Positions 6,462 through 7,503 of a DNA stretch of 7,503 nucleotides are shown one piece after another. The notes under the pieces were generated by a model, which was not told where the DNA came from, made no database searches, and saw nothing but the letters and a program-made list of their open reading frames with translations. The stretch comes from an uncultured Muribaculaceae bacterium. GTDB taxonomy: Bacteria > Bacteroidota > Bacteroidia > Bacteroidales > Muribaculaceae. A program made the position numbers and the translations under genes. Each line of letters begins with the position of its first letter. Positions within the stretch are counted from its first letter, which is position 1. The stretch lies in assembly GCA_905207535.1 (NCBI GenBank), contig CAJLLX010000096.1:1-7503 (forward strand), read 5' to 3'.

Positions 6462-7322
6462 TTACTGCCCCAGATAGGTCTTGAGCAAACGCGATTTCTG
6501 ACCTTTCAGCCTGCGGATTGCCTTCTCTTTGATCTGGCGGACACGCTCGCGGGTGAGGTCGAATTTTGCTCCGATCTCCTCGAGGGTCATTTCCTGACAT
6601 CCTATGCCGAAAAACATTTTCAGAATCTCGCGCTCGCGCTCATGCAGCTGATGCAGTGCGCGGTCCACCTCTTTCGACAGCGACTCCTGAGTGAGGGTGG
6701 CGTCGGCCATGGGGCTGTCGTCGTTGGTGAGCACGTCGAGTAGCGAATTGTCCTCGCCTTCCACAAACGGTGCGTCCACCGAGATGTGACGGCCCGACAC
6801 CTTGAGGGTATCGGCGATTTTCTCCACGGGCACGTCGAGGGTCTCGGCAAGCTCCTCGGGCGACGGACGTCGCTCATTCTCCTGCTCGAATTTCGACAGC
6901 GCCTTAGAGATCTTGTTAAGCGATCCCACCTGGTTGAGCGGCAGGCGCACTATGCGGCTCTGCTCGGCAAGCGCCTGCAGGATGCTCTGACGTATCCACC
7001 ACACTGCATAGGAGATGAATTTAAAGCCGCGGGTCTCGTCGAATTTCTGTGCAGCCTTGATCAGGCCGAGATTTCCTTCATTGATCAGATCGGGGAGGCT
7101 AAGTCCCTGATTCTGATATTGTTTTGCTACAGAAACCACAAAACGAAGATTCGCGCGGGTGAGTTTTTCAAGCGCCTGTTGGTCTCCTTCACGGATGCGC
7201 TGGGCCAGTTCAACTTCCTGCTCTACTGTGATAAGCTCCTCTCGACCGATCTCCTGGAGATACTTGTCGAGCGAAGCGCTCTCACGATTAGTAATTGATT
7301 TGGATATCTTTAATTGTCTCAT
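6462..7322 (-). CDS. rpoD: Primary (housekeeping) RNA polymerase sigma factor, Bacteroidota type
   Basis: This is the main sigma factor, directing RNA polymerase to the -33/-7 promoters of the phylum. The 286-residue protein has the expected order: MRQLKISKSITNRESASLDKYL (1-22) at the N-terminus; region 1.2 (about 14-47); region 2 (52-121) with the core-binding segment LPDLINEGNLGLIKAAQKFD (76-95) and the -7 recognition helix YAVWWIRQSI (105-114); region 3 (about 130-210); and region 4.2, whose helix-turn-helix LTRERVRQIKEKAIRRL (256-272) contacts the -33 element. Region 1.1 is absent, as is normal in Bacteroidota. The ATG at 7322 is chosen because it gives the standard N-terminus and length; the frame stays open to an ATG at 7376, but that would add 18 residues encoded by the leader, next to the promoter. 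It converges on the nuclease gene. Confidence 0.97.
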   Translation of the reverse strand: MRQLKISKSITNRESASLDKYLQEIGREELITVEQEVELAQRIREGDQQALEKLTRANLRFVVSVAKQYQNQGLSLPDLINEGNLGLIKAAQKFDETRGFKFISYAVWWIRQSILQALAEQSRIVRLPLNQVGSLNKISKALSKFEQENERRPSPEELAETLDVPVEKIADTLKVSGRHISVDAPFVEGEDNSLLDVLTNDDSPMADATLTQESLSKEVDRALHQLHEREREILKMFFGIGCQEMTLEEIGAKFDLTRERVRQIKEKAIRRLKGQKSRLLKTYLGQ

Positions 7323-7344
7323 GTTTCGAAGCCTGTGGTCATAC

Positions 7345-7368
7345 TGTACCCCACATCTGCGGGGCACA
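7345..7368 (-). promoter_or_regulatory. Hairpin in the rpoD 5' leader
   Basis: On the minus strand TGTGCCCC and GGGGTACA form an 8-bp stem (one G-U pair) around an 8-nt loop, GCAGATGT. It lies inside the predicted transcript, starting near its 5' end and finishing 22 nt before the start codon. It may stabilise the 5' end of the message or tune translation; its function is unknown. Confidence 0.5.
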
Positions 7369-7380
7369 GCTATCAAGGTG

Positions 7381-7411
7381 CAAAGTTACAAAATTTTTAT
7401 TCCTCCGCAAA
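7381..7411 (-). promoter_or_regulatory. rpoD promoter (-33 TTTG, -7 TAACTTTG)
   Basis: On the minus strand TTTG (7411-7408) is followed after exactly 19 nt by TAACTTTG (7388-7381), an ideal match to the Bacteroidota vegetative consensus, so rpoD is probably transcribed by its own product. Transcription should start near 7377-7374, giving a leader of about 50-55 nt. A-rich and T-rich tracts surround the -33 element and form an 8-bp inverted repeat (7391-7398 with 7410-7417). Confidence 0.8.
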
Positions 7412-7503
7412 AAATTTCCCGCGTTAATTTTCCTCAAAAAAAAAATCCTGCAGAGTCCAAGGGCAAATGCAATATTAGCGAAAATGTTTGAAAAATTCGA
7501 CAG
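7412..7503. other. AT-rich intergenic stretch upstream of rpoD
   Basis: No RNA gene or repeat is recognised here. It is rich in A and T tracts, including a long A-run around 7435-7445. An ATG at 7484 on the plus strand opens MFEKFD and remains open to the window edge after an A-rich leader, so a divergent gene could begin there; six codons are too few to call it. Confidence 0.4.

Noticed and set aside
7323..7376. Extension of rpoD to an upstream ATG at 7376
   Set aside because: The added 18 residues do not resemble sigma-factor sequence, fall in the 5' leader at the predicted transcription start, and the 286-residue form matches the standard Bacteroidota protein.
7484..7503. Possible start of a divergent gene (MFEKFD) at the right edge
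   Set aside because: There are only six codons before the edge and no matching -7 box at a good distance; it cannot be told apart from chance.
1..7503. CRISPR arrays, insertion sequences, tRNA/rRNA genes, phage or defence genes
   Set aside because: No direct-repeat array, terminal inverted repeats, transposase or integrase motifs, tRNA-like folds or defence-family motifs were seen; genes fill almost the whole window.

Overview
The window looks like part of a Bacteroidales (Bacteroidota) chromosome. Three things point there. The sigma factor on the right is the short 286-residue primary sigma typical of Bacteroidota, without region 1.1. The three promoters I can place carry the Bacteroidota -7 box TAnnTTTG instead of a sigma70 -10. 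The starts have A/T-rich leaders with no clear Shine-Dalgarno sequence. The coding DNA is GC-rich and the intergenic stretches are AT-rich. A gut lineage such as Muribaculaceae would fit, but this sequence alone does not settle the family.

Layout. Positions 1-4686 hold four tightly packed minus-strand genes, transcribed leftward. In order of transcription they are a SpoIID/LytB-domain protein (4686-3394), an AmpG-like major facilitator transporter of the MurT type (3380-2022), a secreted DUF1343/GH171 exo-N-acetylmuramidase of the NamZ type (2008-746) and a BadF-type sugar kinase of the MurK type (749-1, cut by the window edge). Gaps are 13 nt, 13 nt and a 4-nt ATGA overlap. One promoter core sits directly before the first start codon. 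The gene content matches the N-acetylmuramic acid (MurNAc) salvage genes described in Tannerella forsythia. In that scheme NamZ releases MurNAc from peptide-free glycan ends outside the cytoplasm, MurT imports it and MurK phosphorylates it. The expected next enzyme, the MurNAc-6-phosphate etherase MurQ, is not in the window and could lie beyond the left edge.

A divergent promoter region (about 4687-4785) separates this operon from a plus-strand secreted endonuclease I-family nuclease (4786-6321). The nuclease has a signal peptide, a C-terminal beta-rich module and a tail resembling type IX secretion sorting domains. It converges on the minus-strand rpoD (7322-6462), and a strong bidirectional hairpin terminator lies between them. 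rpoD has a well-formed -33/-7 promoter and a leader hairpin.

Nothing here is a clear new system. The least explained part is the SpoIID-domain protein. It heads the MurNAc salvage operon, has no export signal, carries an unusual Cys/His cluster, and appears to be made from a leaderless or nearly leaderless transcript.
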